Below, piece by piece: positions 46,490 to 57,699 of a stretch of 64,000 bases of DNA; position 1 is the first letter of the stretch, and each line of letters opens with the position of its first letter. Location of the stretch: assembly GCA_015680685.1 (NCBI GenBank), contig MNCI01023407.1:91605-155604 (forward strand), given 5' to 3'. This DNA is from Gnetum montanum (Eukaryota; Streptophyta; Gnetopsida; Gnetales; Gnetaceae). The position numbers and the translations under genes were made by a program. Under the pieces are notes generated by a model. It worked only from the letters and a program-made list of their open reading frames with translations. It searched no databases and was not told the DNA's origin.

Positions 46490-47527
46490 TTATCATGCAA
46501 CTATAGCATTACAAGGCTACTTCTAAAGCATGTAAATGCAGCAAATTGATGTATAAACAATATTCATACTTTATATTCAATTGAAAAAATGCTTTATATG
46601 TGTAATAAATTCATGCATTAACCCTTTTAAGCTATTATTCCAAACAAAATGTGAATATGACTTAAGATGATGTGGCTACCCTTAAGTCACACCACATACT
46701 TCTAAATAATATAATGCATAAAATAATATCAACTTACTTTTGTTCATCAACTCCCAAATGTTAATGCTCACTAATAGTTTCTACCTTGTGTGCAACCACA
46801 AAGGTGGATCATAAATTCCATTGTAAATTGAAGTTCGGCAGCCTATAAGCCCTAAGCAGCCATTAAAATCAATCTATATTTATCATAAAACTAGTAGAGC
46901 ATGAATCTATATTCTGTATTGCAACACATCTTCATGGCCAAGCACCACATAATGCCATTAACAACATGCCATAAAAATAGTAACATTAAATTGTCCCAAA
47001 AATGAGTAATCATATAGGCTATTAATCATTTGAAATCTTTAACAAATGTTGGATTCTAACAAGAGTTACAAAATGACTAACAAAGTTATGGTTGGAAAAA
47101 GCCATGTTTGCACCAAAAAGAAACTCTCCTAAAAATAGATGAATAAGAGCACTGACAGAATTTCAAATATGATGACATCAAAACCAAAAGTTGCATTAGT
47201 TTTATGCGGCCAAAAAATCTTGAACAATCACAGTGTTTTCTATATCAAGATGGGCAAAGAGTATTTTCAAGGAAAATTAAGAAAACATGGGAAGAAAAGC
47301 TAAGACCATTTTGCTAACTTCTTGCATAAAATGATGCAGCTATTACTCCTATGCCCACTACAATTATGCTCTTGAAATAGCCTCCTCACTTTTCATTAGG
47401 ATGATTATTGATGGCATTGTCTCTTGAACAGTTACCATATAAAACTATGGCTTTCTACCTAGATACCATTTTTTCAGTTTACAGAAAGAAATTCCAAAGA
47501 CCAAGTAGAACAAATCTCACAAACCTT
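46490..47527 (-). mobile_element. copia element X 5' interior (leader/gag region, unreadable)
   Basis: Follows the copia PBS on the minus strand. No clear gag domain survives. Near 46656-46705 the bases TATGACTTAAG and CTTAAGTCA form an inverted repeat, and this patch resembles the sequence into which element A inserted (6967-6991). Confidence 0.5.
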
Positions 47528-47539
47528 GCTTTGATACCA
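47528..47539 (-). other. primer binding site of copia element X
   Basis: Minus strand TGGTATCAAAGC, one mismatch from TGGTATCAGAGC, the site complementary to initiator tRNA-Met used by plant copia elements. Confidence 0.85.
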
Positions 47540-47541
47540 AA

Positions 47542-48033
47542 TGTTTAAAAAAAAATTAAATTTGTTCCAGGATCTTCCTATTAACAAAATAGAGATTTCT
47601 ACATTGCTCAAACATTCAAAGATCTAACCCATTAATAGTAGGTAGAATAAAATATAATTTTATGAATGAACAAGAAATAACTTCGTAGGAATAAAATATT
47701 TTTATCCATCAATAAGAATTTGCAAAAGTAAAAATTGAAACATAACAGCCAGAAGAGAACACTAAAGTTGTTATGATTTTTATAGATGGTAAAAAGAAGT
47801 AGCGCAGTAGAATCTTAAAAGCTCTATAAACACAAAATACAATTAAATAGCCTTCACAAGTTGAACTATATTGAGAGTGAGCTTTATTGAAGATCTTCTT
47901 GCCTATTCCTATTGCTACAACTGAATTGGATCTTATTTGCATATGATTTGATTTACCTTGATGACATAGGCAAATCACATTTTATAAGCTAGGCAAGGAA
48001 GCCAACAATCTTGAATGGAGTGGCATTAGTGTT
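47542..48033 (-). repeat. 5' LTR remnant of copia element X
   Basis: Matches 3183 to about 3720 (shared AAGAGAACACTAAAGTTGTT and ATCTTGAATGGAGTGG). The U3 start is missing, so the element's right end was deleted. It carries a 60-bp stretch around 47870-47925 absent from the 3' LTR. Confidence 0.8.
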
Positions 48034-49290
48034 TCAATAAAGCTTTAGTTTTGGTTTTAGTTTTAATTTTAGTAAAACATGGTGTTAACTTGAATGATAA
48101 TTGCTAGAAAAAAGCATCACCACCTACTTGATTTCACTAAAACATGGTGTTAACCTTAACAATAATTGTTTAATAAAAAAGGACTATCACCTTAAGACTT
48201 AATGATCATCCCATCAAAGCAGGTCATAGGAAGGTAAGCCCAACTTCATTGAAAGAACCATTGCTAGAAGAGAAATTAACTTTTCATTTCCACTTAGAAT
48301 GAGCATTAAGATTCCCGGAGTGTAATGACGACCCTTGTATTGACTTTTTTCGTAAAACACGTCTAAACGTTATAAGCATGCACTGCAAGAAAAGTTAAAA
48401 TTTCCCTTTCACTTGGAAAGATGAACGTTGAATCTCCCCGATTCGGAAGACGACCGTTGTTTATGTATCAGACGTGGACCGACTTAAATTATATTTTATT
48501 GGAGTTCCATCCACACTAAGAAAAAGAACTTTGGTTGGTTGGTGCGACAGAACCTGCCTATGAGACCGCTTGGTGGGTTTGCCATTGCGTTACTTTGACT
48601 TACGAGTTTACAAATATTTTAGCAGGAACTAAGCTTTGCAATTGCAAATATTTTAGCAGGCATGATATAGGGACGAGTCTCCAAATGTATTTGAGGATAG
48701 CATAGGTTTTTAGGAACATAAGTGTGAGGTGGGGAAGACACGTTTTGGGACTAAAGTTTTTCACCAAGATGCATCCTTAGGAAATGCTAATGAAATTATT
48801 AGACATCATAGCTTTTGAGTTATAAATTTTATAAAATATTTGCATAAAAGGAATGTAAAATTTCATTTTCAGTTTTAATATTAAAGGTCAAAATAAAAAA
48901 TATAAGGTAATTAACAAAAATTTAATATATATTATAAATGAAAAACTTTGAATAAAAAAACCATATTGTAGTCTACTTGTTCTGAGCATTTTTTTAAGTA
49001 AAATACAAGTAAATATTAAAATTCCTGCAGTCTTGACAAAGTGGCAAAATTTTTTATATCTAAATACAAGTGCATATCCTATGCTGCTGGGACTTACATG
49101 CATGTACCACTGTATAGGCTACTAGTCTACCAATTTTTGATCATTTTTTAAAGTAATATATGGGTAAATATTAAAATTCCTGAGGCTGGAGAAACCGGCA
49201 AAATGCTTTATAACAACAAAGGACAAATGCATATGATATAATGCAGTACTTCCATACATGTACTATTATAATGGAATGATAAGTCAATAC
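48034..49290. repeat. spacer built from short local duplications
   Basis: No gene seen. Three diverged direct duplications: AAAACATGGTGTTAAC twice, about 60 bp apart (near 48074 and 48136); a unit of about 118 bp near 48265 and 48385; and a 164-bp unit starting at 48971 and 49135 (both with AAATATTAAAATTCCTG). These form the left part of the spacer ahead of CML copy 2. Confidence 0.65.
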
Positions 49291-49582
49291 AAAATATCAA
49301 AGGTAGGGCCGATGAAAGTTGGTGAAAATTCAACCTCCGTATTTGAAAGCAACGATTGCAGAGTAAATACAGGCGCACCAGAATATTTTCACATGATACA
49401 GCCTCAGCGACTTTGTGGCGTCTCAGAAATTGAAGTAGCCGTTTCTCTGCAGTAGAATACACGGCGTCAAAACATTATTATCAAAGAATGAACGCAGAAG
49501 TTGCATAGCAAAAACAATACAGGTACGCAATCAATTGTCTTTTTATGAAATGGTAGGTGTGAAAATGGACGGAAGCAGCTAC

Positions 49583-49694
49583 GAAATTTCTTAGTCGCAA
49601 CGTTTGTTGACCGTGTCAGAAGCGTCCAAGAAACTCCGTGCGAACTTTTCGTGCTGCTTCTTCATTTTCTTGTCTTTCGCGATTAATAAATATG
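49583..49694 (+). promoter_or_regulatory. conserved promoter block of CML copy 2
   Basis: Aligns with 1100-1205 upstream of copy 1. GAAATTTC at 49583-49590 keeps two of the three heat shock units; the third has changed. The TATA-like TAATAAATATG is at 49684-49694, followed by the conserved GCAGAG. The 5' UTR parts TTTCTCTGTGTTTTTGCATC and GTCGTTTAA just before the ATG are also shared. Confidence 0.6.
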
Positions 49695-49841
49695 CAGAGG
49701 CGCAGCTGCTTTCCAACAACCAACAACATAAGCGTTTTAACAAAATCGCAGGGGCGCGGTTCGCAGAAAAATCTTTGAACTTTGGTTTCTCTGTGTTTTT
49801 GCATCCGGCGATTGATTCATTCATTCGTTTCTGTCGTTTAA

Positions 49842-50357
49842 ATGGAGAACCCTAGCAATACGTTGGAGGTTGAGCGTTTGCAGAGATTATACGAGCAGCT
49901 GGATTTGGACGCAGATGAAAGAGTGAGCGCAAATGAAATCAACGCGTTTCTGCAAAACCTGGGCATGGAGGCGGTGCCGATGCACGAAATCCAAGACATC
50001 GTCGCGCGTTTCTCGTCATCGAACGCGTGCAGCCTCAGCTTTGATGAATTCGTTGCGTTTTGCAAGAATTTCTTGAGTATAGAGTCCGGCTTTGAGTCTG
50101 AAGGAGAAAAAGACGAAGAAGAAGCAGCTATGCTCAAGGATGCCTTCAATGTTTATGATGCAAACGGCGATGGCTTTATATCCGCAGAGGAGCTTCAAAG
50201 AGTATTGGAGTCTCTTGGATTCTGGCAACATGATGATCAATATTATGGTGTTGCTGATTGCCAGAACATGATTTGCAGATTTGATAGGAATTGTGATGGA
50301 CTTCTGGATTTCGCCGAATTTCGTTCCATGATGATGATGAACATCGGCGCCTATTGA
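49842..50357 (+). CDS. calmodulin-like protein, EF-hand Ca2+ sensor (tandem copy 2)
   Basis: An intronless 171-residue CML, very like copy 1. The EF1 loop reads D-L-D-A-D-E-R-V-S-A-N-E: the near-invariant glycine at loop position 6 is Glu, which should disturb the loop bend and weaken Ca2+ binding. EF2 is degenerate (S-S-S-N-A-C-S). EF3 (DANGDGFISAEE) and EF4 (DRNCDGLLDFAE) are complete. The linker between halves is more acidic and differs by indels (ESEGEKDEEE). Start chosen by the shared MENPSN; the C-terminus NIGAY differs from copy 1 only in the last residues. The open frame and synonymous-rich differences suggest a functional gene. The nested block lies 1.8 kb upstream. Confidence 0.93.
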   Translation: MENPSNTLEVERLQRLYEQLDLDADERVSANEINAFLQNLGMEAVPMHEIQDIVARFSSSNACSLSFDEFVAFCKNFLSIESGFESEGEKDEEEAAMLKDAFNVYDANGDGFISAEELQRVLESLGFWQHDDQYYGVADCQNMICRFDRNCDGLLDFAEFRSMMMMNIGAY

Positions 50358-51239
50358 TTATTTCTTGTCAGGGTTTTGTGTTGGAGTCGTACTAATTTAA
50401 GGCAGAAAAAAGATTCACTCAAGTTGTCTGTCTAATCTGAATTGTTATTTTCTATCCTCTATCCTTTATCCAGCAAAATCTCTTGTTCAAAAGATGTATT
50501 GCTGAGAACTTCTTACAAACCTGTAAAAGCATCAAATATTTTTCTTTGCCATATGAAATCTGCTGTATAAAAGGAGCTGAATTCTGACTAAATCAATGCC
50601 TTATTTGAAACCTTCTTCACCTTCAAAACATGTTTAAGAAATTTTTTTTTTAAATAAAGGTCCACAAAAACATGGGTAATCAAGAAACAACATTTATATT
50701 CAAAGAGAACCATTTCCCATTAAGCACTAAACTGAAGTATTTAACAGTGATGTAGCAACTTTTTTTATAAGCTCATCCTAATCTTCTTTACACATCCAAA
50801 CTATCTTACCTACCATTTACATAGAAGTCATTCTAAGGTATACTATTTATCTATTTTTCTCTCTTTTGGTGATATTCAACATCTATCAAAGCATTCACAT
50901 TTCTGTCACACTGATTTATTATTCATGCCTCTTTTATACTGCAATAAGTTTTTCAATACAGTTTAATTCATAATAGAAAGGCCCAAGATTGACAGGAGTG
51001 ACAAACACGTGAAATGAAAGTGAACTAAAATAAGAGGAAATTTAGTGCCAAGAACCAGCATTGCATGGAGTCTCTATAATCTATCTTGGCAGACTAAACA
51101 TGAGAACAATTAGAAAGCTCAGTGATGATCTAAGAAATATTGCATGAAATAAAGATGCAACAGAACCCACTTTCATCCTTTTAAGTAAAATAACTAATTG
51201 CCTATCGACAACTTCTCTTAGCTTTTAACTACTAAAATA

Positions 51240-51790
51240 TGTTTGAACTCTACCATCTGATATATAGTTGTATTTTTAAGTTTTGTTATTAAGGCTTCTA
51301 CTCTGTTTCTGTTACTTGATTCTGTTACTTGATGATAGATTGCTGAATGTAAGTGATTATATTCATGTGCACTTTAAAGGTTTATTTTTTCAGCCAGTTC
51401 CAGCACGTTATTTGGAAATAGGTCATTTCCTTGCCATGGTTAGAAGAGCTGGAATCATGATGTGACTTGTGGAGAAGGAGAAGCAAAATAGTCTGTTATC
51501 AGGATTTTACTTCTTGCATGTAAGAGTAAATAATGCAAATGAAATAACAGGGGACTATAAAATAAGAATACGAAGAAAATATGTTAAAAGTGCAAACAGG
51601 TACATGATTTCTAAATCTAAGAACGCCGCTTGAACCAAATCTGATGCTCTGGAAAATCGATGATTTAGTGTCAAAAACCTATTTCTTTTTATCCAACAAA
51701 AATTTCCCTGTACCAAAATGCTGTACAAAATAATGTTACCACATTTTCAACGAGCAGCTTTACATGTGTTATGAAAGATAGTTTAGTCAT
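51240..51790 (+). repeat. 3' flank of CML copy 2, homologous to that of copy 1
   Basis: Diverged copy of 2590-3135, with the identical 46-bp core at 51400-51445. The stretch 50358-51239 holds the 3' UTR and AT-rich spacer with no gene. Confidence 0.75.
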
Positions 51791-51934
51791 GTGGATATTT
51801 ACTTGTGTTACCTCATTTTAAATTTGTATGCAGCTGACTTGACCAGTCAGAATTATTTTTATGAATTAGCAAATATTGAAAAGTTTTGGAAATTGCATCT
51901 TACATGCCAAAGCTTTAATCCCTTAACATTTTTT

Positions 51935-52140
51935 ATTAAGATTAAAAACACCAGATATTCAAACACACGCTTGAACAAATGCAAAACTGTATGCCGGAAA
52001 ATTACTCAGTTACACATTTAAATAGAATTATTATATGATTAAGATTAAAAACACCAGATATTCAAACACACGCTTGAACAAATGCAAAACTGTATGCCGG
52101 AAAATTACTCAGTTACACATTTAAATAGAATTATTATATG
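51935..52140. repeat. perfect 103-bp tandem duplication
   Basis: Positions 51935-52037 and 52038-52140 are identical by eye over 103 bases in AT-rich spacer. Either very recent or an assembly doubling. Confidence 0.9.
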
Positions 52141-54405
52141 ATTAAATCTGAAAAAAAATTGATAATATTATAATGTTGTAATTTCATCGAAAATTCATCA
52201 CCATCTGATGTTGAATGGTTGTTACATTCTTTTTCAGTGGCTTTCTTCCAAGACACTTCGTTTATATTACCTAGGTCTTTGCTGTACCTCACTCAGGAAG
52301 ACCATGCTTAACGGCAAAGATAGTTTCAAAGTTCAATTTCTTTGGAATGTATTCATTTACGACAGACAAACTGAAGCATTTATATAACCTAATAAATGGA
52401 GGGCATATTATATTATAATGGCAAGCACATTTCTTTATTTAATATTAAGCAGATCATCAAAATGATGAAACAAACATTTCAAAAGCTTTTAGCAAATAGA
52501 GAAAGAAAAACATTTTTACACACATCATCTACGAGCTTTAATTCAAAGGCAAACTATTTATTTGTTGTTATTCCTCATACTTGTTGTTCATCATTTGCTG
52601 CTATTCTACATCGTTGCACTACAAGTGAAGATGAACATCACATTTTCATATAATATATTGTGTTCAGGCATAAATGGAAGATTATATTTACAAATTTCAA
52701 TATTTTCAAAATTCATAGCATGTACATTTCTACTACATTAACAAATTTTCTTTACTTATTTCAAAACTTTACTAATAACAATCATATTTCAAAACTAATA
52801 GCATGTACAGTGTTTTTATAGTAATGTAAATGAAGCTACCAAATCGTAGTAGATGGGTGACTAATAAACTTTTTTATACTCAGTTTTTAGGGGTGTTTCA
52901 TAGGATCTTGCCCTATTGAAAATTTTTTGATTTGGCCCCTTCCTAAGAGCATGTTCTAAATTGTATTTCTACTAAATTTTTATCTGAAACGGTTTGACCA
53001 ATTTGACTTGTTAGTTGTTACTAATCTTACCTTAAGAGCAACTCATTCAAAGTGGTGTGGAGTGGAATCCTGAAAATAAATTTCATGTAATTCTGAAAAG
53101 TCCCACAAGTAATAGGTGCAAAGAGAGATGTACATTTTTTCTAAATCATTGCACTATGGATGCTTTAGCATCTTAGAAAAACATACAGACATTTCAAAAA
53201 TATAGATAGAGTGAAATCCTTGAAATAGAGATCTTGTTCTAGAAATCTCACAAAAATCAAGAACAAAGAAAGCTTTACTCTTTTTTTAATCACTACACTG
53301 AATTTTTTTAACATAAAAAACATTCAGAAACATTCTAAAAATGTAGATGGAGTGAAATCCTTGAATAGACTTTTTGTAGTTCTCAAGAATCAAGTTAAAA
53401 GAGAGCTCTAACTTTTTTCTTTTAGCATTTTAATCCAAAAATGTAGACTTTAACCCTCTCACCTATATTTGGTTTAACAACAAAAGCAAAAATGGAATTG
53501 AAATCTTCTTTTAAAGGGGAAAAGATCCTTTGAAGACAAATGTCATAAGTCAAAATTACATCATATTTATAGAGAATACTAAATTATTTTCTCTTTTTAT
53601 GAATGAATAAAATTGTTGTAGTTAATATGGAAGACCTAAATGCATTGAAATTGAAGAGGTATGGTTTTGATATATTTTGGTCTACCTAAAATAATTTTCT
53701 ATATTATTTTATAAGGTTTTACATCTATAATCCTATTACCTTCAATGAATTTGGCCATATTGCAATTGACATGTTCAAAAGTAAATTCTGGGATAAAAAT
53801 TGGCATACCGGGATATTTTAAGTTCAAACTGCAAGCATAGATGGAGAAATCTAAGATTAATCTCACTTCTGATAATCAGTTGATTTCAAATTGGAATTGT
53901 TTTTTAAAATTGAAACTGAGAATGAAATGGAGATCTCTTAATCTTTTCAAATTTTATTGGTTAGTAGAAATATACTTGCTATGAGTTTTCTTAAAATATC
54001 ATTAACAAAATTATAAGTGTTGTGACTAATATTTGAAGCAAATCAATCAAATTTGCAACTCTAATATCTTATTAATATCTAATGTGCTCTAATGTTTTGC
54101 ACAGTTGGCATATTGATTCTTCAAAAGGAATTTTGAGCCATTTATCAGGTGTGGGGCTATGCTAAATACAAATAATTAGTTTGACTTTGAATTAAGACAT
54201 CTCTAAAGAAGCTGATTAAAACAGGTTGGATCTCTTCTTACCCCTTTCATAGTTTGGTAAGTTTTTTGGTGATGGGACTGTTATGATCACTTAATTATAT
54301 ATTTCAAGAACAAATTTGTAAATAGTAATGTGATATCATAGTGGTGAAGAAATAGATAATTAAATGTTAGGTTATGGGTTAAATTCCTTTCAACACTTTT
54401 TCTTT
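52141..54405. other. AT-rich spacer without gene
   Basis: No domain, tRNA or repeat family is recognised. A weak local duplication occurs at 53090-53450, where AGAGTGAAATCCTTGAATAG-like phrases recur three times. Confidence 0.5.
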
Positions 54406-54920
54406 TCCAAAGGCCCTGCAAATTTGTTTGTTGGTTTTTTTTTTTTACTTTTAATTTTTTAAAACAGGTTTTCTCTTTCTTAGTATTTTTTTAGTGTGGC
54501 CTTTAAAAAGAAAATCTACCCAAATAAAAAAAGTGAGAAGCTTAATTAGGTGATAGGTTCAATTTTTGTTTCCTTTCTAAAAGCCTTGCAACTTTTTTCT
54601 GTTAATTTAATCTTTTCACATGTTTTTTCAGATTTTTCCAAAAAAATTTACATCAATGAAGAAAAATGAGGCCTTTAAAAGAAAATCTACCAAAAAGAAA
54701 AGTGAGGCGTTTAAAAAAAAATCCGCCAAAAAAAATGAGAAGCTTAATTATGTAATGGGTTCCATTCTTTTTAAATTTTCTGGTGGATTTTCTTTTCTAG
54801 GCCCTAAGATTTTTTTCTTTTTCCAAAGGCCCTGTAATTATTTCGGGCAGATTTTGTTTTGGAGGGCTTGAATGAAATTCTTTTCCATTCCAAAGACCCT
54901 ACAATTTTTTTTCGATTTAA
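54406..54920. repeat. degenerate repeats with AAAGGCCCTGCA and AAAATCTACC motifs
   Basis: Three to four diverged units of about 130 bp containing (CC)AAAGGCCCTGYAA and a Lys-rich-looking AGGCCTTTAAAAGAAAATC block. The open frame at 54620-54871 across it is low-complexity (Lys, then Phe) and is not taken as a gene. Confidence 0.5.
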
Positions 54921-54951
54921 GCTTCAGAGTTTTTTTTTTTTACTAAAGATT

Positions 54952-55066
54952 TTCTGGAATCGCAAAGTTCCTTGATCGCGACGGCAGTAGCATCAAGAAA
55001 TTCCGAGCGACCGTTCCCTCGCTGCTTCTTTATTTCTTTTTTGTCTTTCCCTGTTACTAAATATGC
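54952..55066 (+). promoter_or_regulatory. conserved promoter block of CML copy 3
   Basis: TTCTGGAAT at 54952-54960 keeps the TTCnnGAA half of the heat shock element; the first unit is lost in a T-tract. The TATA-like TAAATATGC is at 55058-55066 and GCAGAG follows. GACGGCAGTAGCATCAAGAA matches the block upstream of copy 1. Confidence 0.6.
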
Positions 55067-55189
55067 AGAGCAGTGGCTGCTCTCCGATAATTTAAGCGTT
55101 TTAACAAAATCGCAGGCGTAGTTTGCAGATAAAATCGTTTCTCTGTGTTTTTGCATCCACCGACCGAATTATTCATTTCTGTTGTTTAA

Positions 55190-55717
55190 ATGGAGAACCC
55201 TGGCTATGCGTTGAAGGTTGAGCGTTTGCAGAGATTATACGAGCATCTGGACTTGGACGCAGATGGAAGAGTGAGCGCAAATGAAATCAACGCGTTTCTG
55301 CAAAAGCTGGGCATGGAGGCGGTGCCGATTCACGAATTGCAAGGTATCGTCGGCTGTTTCTCATCATCAAACATATGCAGCCTGAGCTTTGATGAATTTG
55401 TTACGTTTTGCAAGGATTTCCTGAATAATACAACAGAGTCTGGCTGTGATGATCCAGAAGAAGAAGAGGCAGCCATGCTCAAGGATGCATTCAACGTTTA
55501 TGATGCAAACGCTGAGGGTTTTATATCGGCAGAGGAGTTTCACAGAGTATTGGAGTCTCTTGGACTTTGGCAACATGATGATCATTGTTATTATGGTGTT
55601 GCAGATTGCCAGAACATGATTTGTAGATTTGATAGGAATTGTGACGGACTTCTGGATTTCTCTGAATTCCGCTTCATGATGATGATGAACACTGGCAAGG
55701 GTCATCATGTAGAGTGA
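55190..55717 (+). CDS. calmodulin-like protein, EF-hand Ca2+ sensor (tandem copy 3)
   Basis: An intronless 175-residue CML starting MENPGYALK. EF1 (DLDADGRVSANE) is complete. EF2 is degenerate as in the other copies. The EF3 loop reads D-A-N-A-E-G-F-I-S-A-E-E: position 4 is Ala for Gly and position 5, a Ca2+ ligand, is Glu for Asp, so its affinity or ion choice may differ. EF4 (DRNCDGLLDFSE) is complete. One extra codon occurs in the linker (NNTTES) and one before YYGV. The C-terminus is extended to KGHHVE by replacement of the last codons. The 3' flank is again related to that of copies 1 and 2. An open, plausible gene. Confidence 0.92.
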   Translation: MENPGYALKVERLQRLYEHLDLDADGRVSANEINAFLQKLGMEAVPIHELQGIVGCFSSSNICSLSFDEFVTFCKDFLNNTTESGCDDPEEEEAAMLKDAFNVYDANAEGFISAEEFHRVLESLGLWQHDDHCYYGVADCQNMICRFDRNCDGLLDFSEFRFMMMMNTGKGHHVE

Positions 55718-56123
55718 TACAAAAGGGCTCTGTTTCAGCCTTTCAGGTCATAAGGCCTGGATTGAAGCCTGGAACCCTCGGGATCCATAGAACAAAGAAA
55801 TCATGGAAAATCAAAGATTCATTCATTCAATCTGTTTTTTCGTTGCTCTCAGAACTGAACGTCTGTGACAAAAATATAATACGCAAAAGTATATATGATC
55901 TTTTCTGTGTATGCTTTTCTTTTTGCCAAGAACTGAATATTTGTTATAAAAATATAATATTGCAGTAAAAGTGGATATGATAGTTTCTGTAATTTTTTTC
56001 TAAAACTAAAGGCCCACTACCGATAACCTTAAATAATATTATGTTTGTAAAACTCTGTTTAACATATTAGATATTACATCTATGAACCCACTGCATTTGT
56101 TCTAAACTAATGGGCAGCTTCTA

Positions 56124-56262
56124 TGTTTATGTCTTTGTATCATAATGCAGAAGTAATAAAGATAATAATTCATGAGAATACATCAAATTTGATGAANGTC
56201 TTTGTATCATAATGCATAAGTAATAAAGATAGTAATTCATGAGAATACATCAAATTTGATGA
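56124..56262. repeat. about 70-bp duplication joined by a single N
   Basis: The stretch from GTCTTTGTATCATAATGCA to ATCAAATTTGATGAA appears before and after N 56197 with only a few differences. This looks like overlapping contig ends or two haplotypes laid in tandem. Confidence 0.8.
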
Positions 56263-56762
56263 AATGATAAGTTGATAATTTTCAGTATAGTAGATGAATT
56301 AAAATTCAAGTCAGTTTTTACAAGATTCTTTAGCTCAAACGATAGATATATATTACAAATATCTAAGTTCGCTAGTATTACATCCAGGGATATTCAGTTA
56401 CTTTATTGACAAAAATGTAATGTTCCTCCAATAGATAGGGTGGGAAGGTGCTTATTTTTCAAGCTAAAAGAATGTAATGAAATTGTTGTCATTTTTATTA
56501 TTTATATTAATGAAATGCATCCATTTGAATTTGACTACTCTCAATTATTTTTATTATTTATAAACAAAACTTCTTGCTCAAAGCATCTGTTGCTGACAAC
56601 TTGGTGACAATTCTGTTAAAAGCATCTATTACTCAATAAAGAATGCTCAAGGATGTTCTTCAAATACAAGATTTGTTAACAGGGGCTGAAATTCTTTTTG
56701 ATTATAATGGTTAAGAAAAGTGTCTAGCCATGTCGACTTATATTACATTCATTATCTTCCGT

Positions 56763-56912
56763 GGTTAGCAATTGATTTTTCCCGTACAAAAAATAGCATT
56801 TCAGTTAAAAATGAGATTTCTTCTCTGAANCAGTTAGCAATTGATTTTTCCAGTACAAAAAATAGTACAAAAAATAGCATTTCAGTTAAAAATGAGATTT
56901 CTTCTCTGAAAA
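56763..56912. repeat. about 65-bp duplication joined by a single N
   Basis: The segment from GTTAGCAATTGATTTTTCC to TTCTTCTCTGAA is present on both sides of N 56830; the second copy has an extra GTACAAAAAATA unit. Same pattern as at 56197. Confidence 0.8.
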
Positions 56913-57699
56913 AATTTCTAGCATGCCAATTTGTTCTGATTTCGGTGATGGTTAATCATATGCCTTACCTTAACTCAATTAATCAGGGTAGAATTTATAC
57001 AACTTTTTTTCCAAGTCTTATAAGAAGTCCTGGAAAAGCTTGGTTATCAGCAGGTTCATCCAGGGTAGCTGCATTTGACAATAAAAATTGAATTAAACAT
57101 TGAATGACAAAAGTGGTTTGAAACCAATAAATTGTCTATATTTTTATACATGCAGAAAGCCATCTGAATCTCTATGATGTGACAATCCTAATAGTTTTGT
57201 TCCCCTGTTTTTTGTAGAAGTAATTTAATCACTTCAATCAATATAATTTCAGTTGGTTATAAAGATGTTTTAAATATTGAAACTCTTTCAAAATAAAACT
57301 TTGACGGAAGGTAAAGTATATCAATACAGAAGGAACTTGGTGTTAATCTATGTAAAGTATTTCCGGTGAAAAACACTTTGCATAAAGTTTAGTCGACACT
57401 AAAAATACAATCTATTGAGAACAGTGCATGTGCAACGAAGGTGACCTCAAATAAAAAGAAATTCAGATGAAATAAAAATAAAAGAAATTCAGGGCTAAGA
57501 ACAAGCATGGTCGGGTCACTGTAACCTCTTTTCCTAATTAAACGGTAAAAATCTTGGCATGGAAACCGGGTCACTGGAGTGGTTACAGATCAAAATGATG
57601 TCAATGGATGAATGCAAATAACAGTTTTAATTTCATGAAAATAATCAATTTGGGTGATGAGGCTTTTACTTCTAACATCTAATACTGTTTCAGTTTTCA

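Larger units (their letters stand above)
3183..48033 (-). mobile_element. decayed Ty1/copia element X, host of the whole nested block
   Basis: Minus-strand copia element split into pieces by later insertions: 3' LTR 3183-3835, polypurine tract 3836-3850, internal pieces 3851-4847, 6330-6991, 28609-28825 and 46490-47527, initiator-Met-type PBS 47528-47539, and a 5' LTR remnant 47542-48033. Removing the nested sequences leaves under 3 kb of interior, so X had already lost much of gag and integrase or was non-autonomous. What can be read is reverse transcriptase with many stops. Both LTRs are diverged, so it is the oldest layer. A TSD cannot be scored because the 5' LTR lacks its U3 start. Confidence 0.8.

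Noticed and set aside
49208-49462. Minus-strand 84-residue frame upstream of CML copy 2
   Set aside because: It resembles no family I recognise, lies between a local duplication and a promoter, and has no counterpart beside the other copies.
54620-54871. Lys-rich then Phe-rich open frame
   Set aside because: Low-complexity translation of A-rich and T-rich degenerate repeats.
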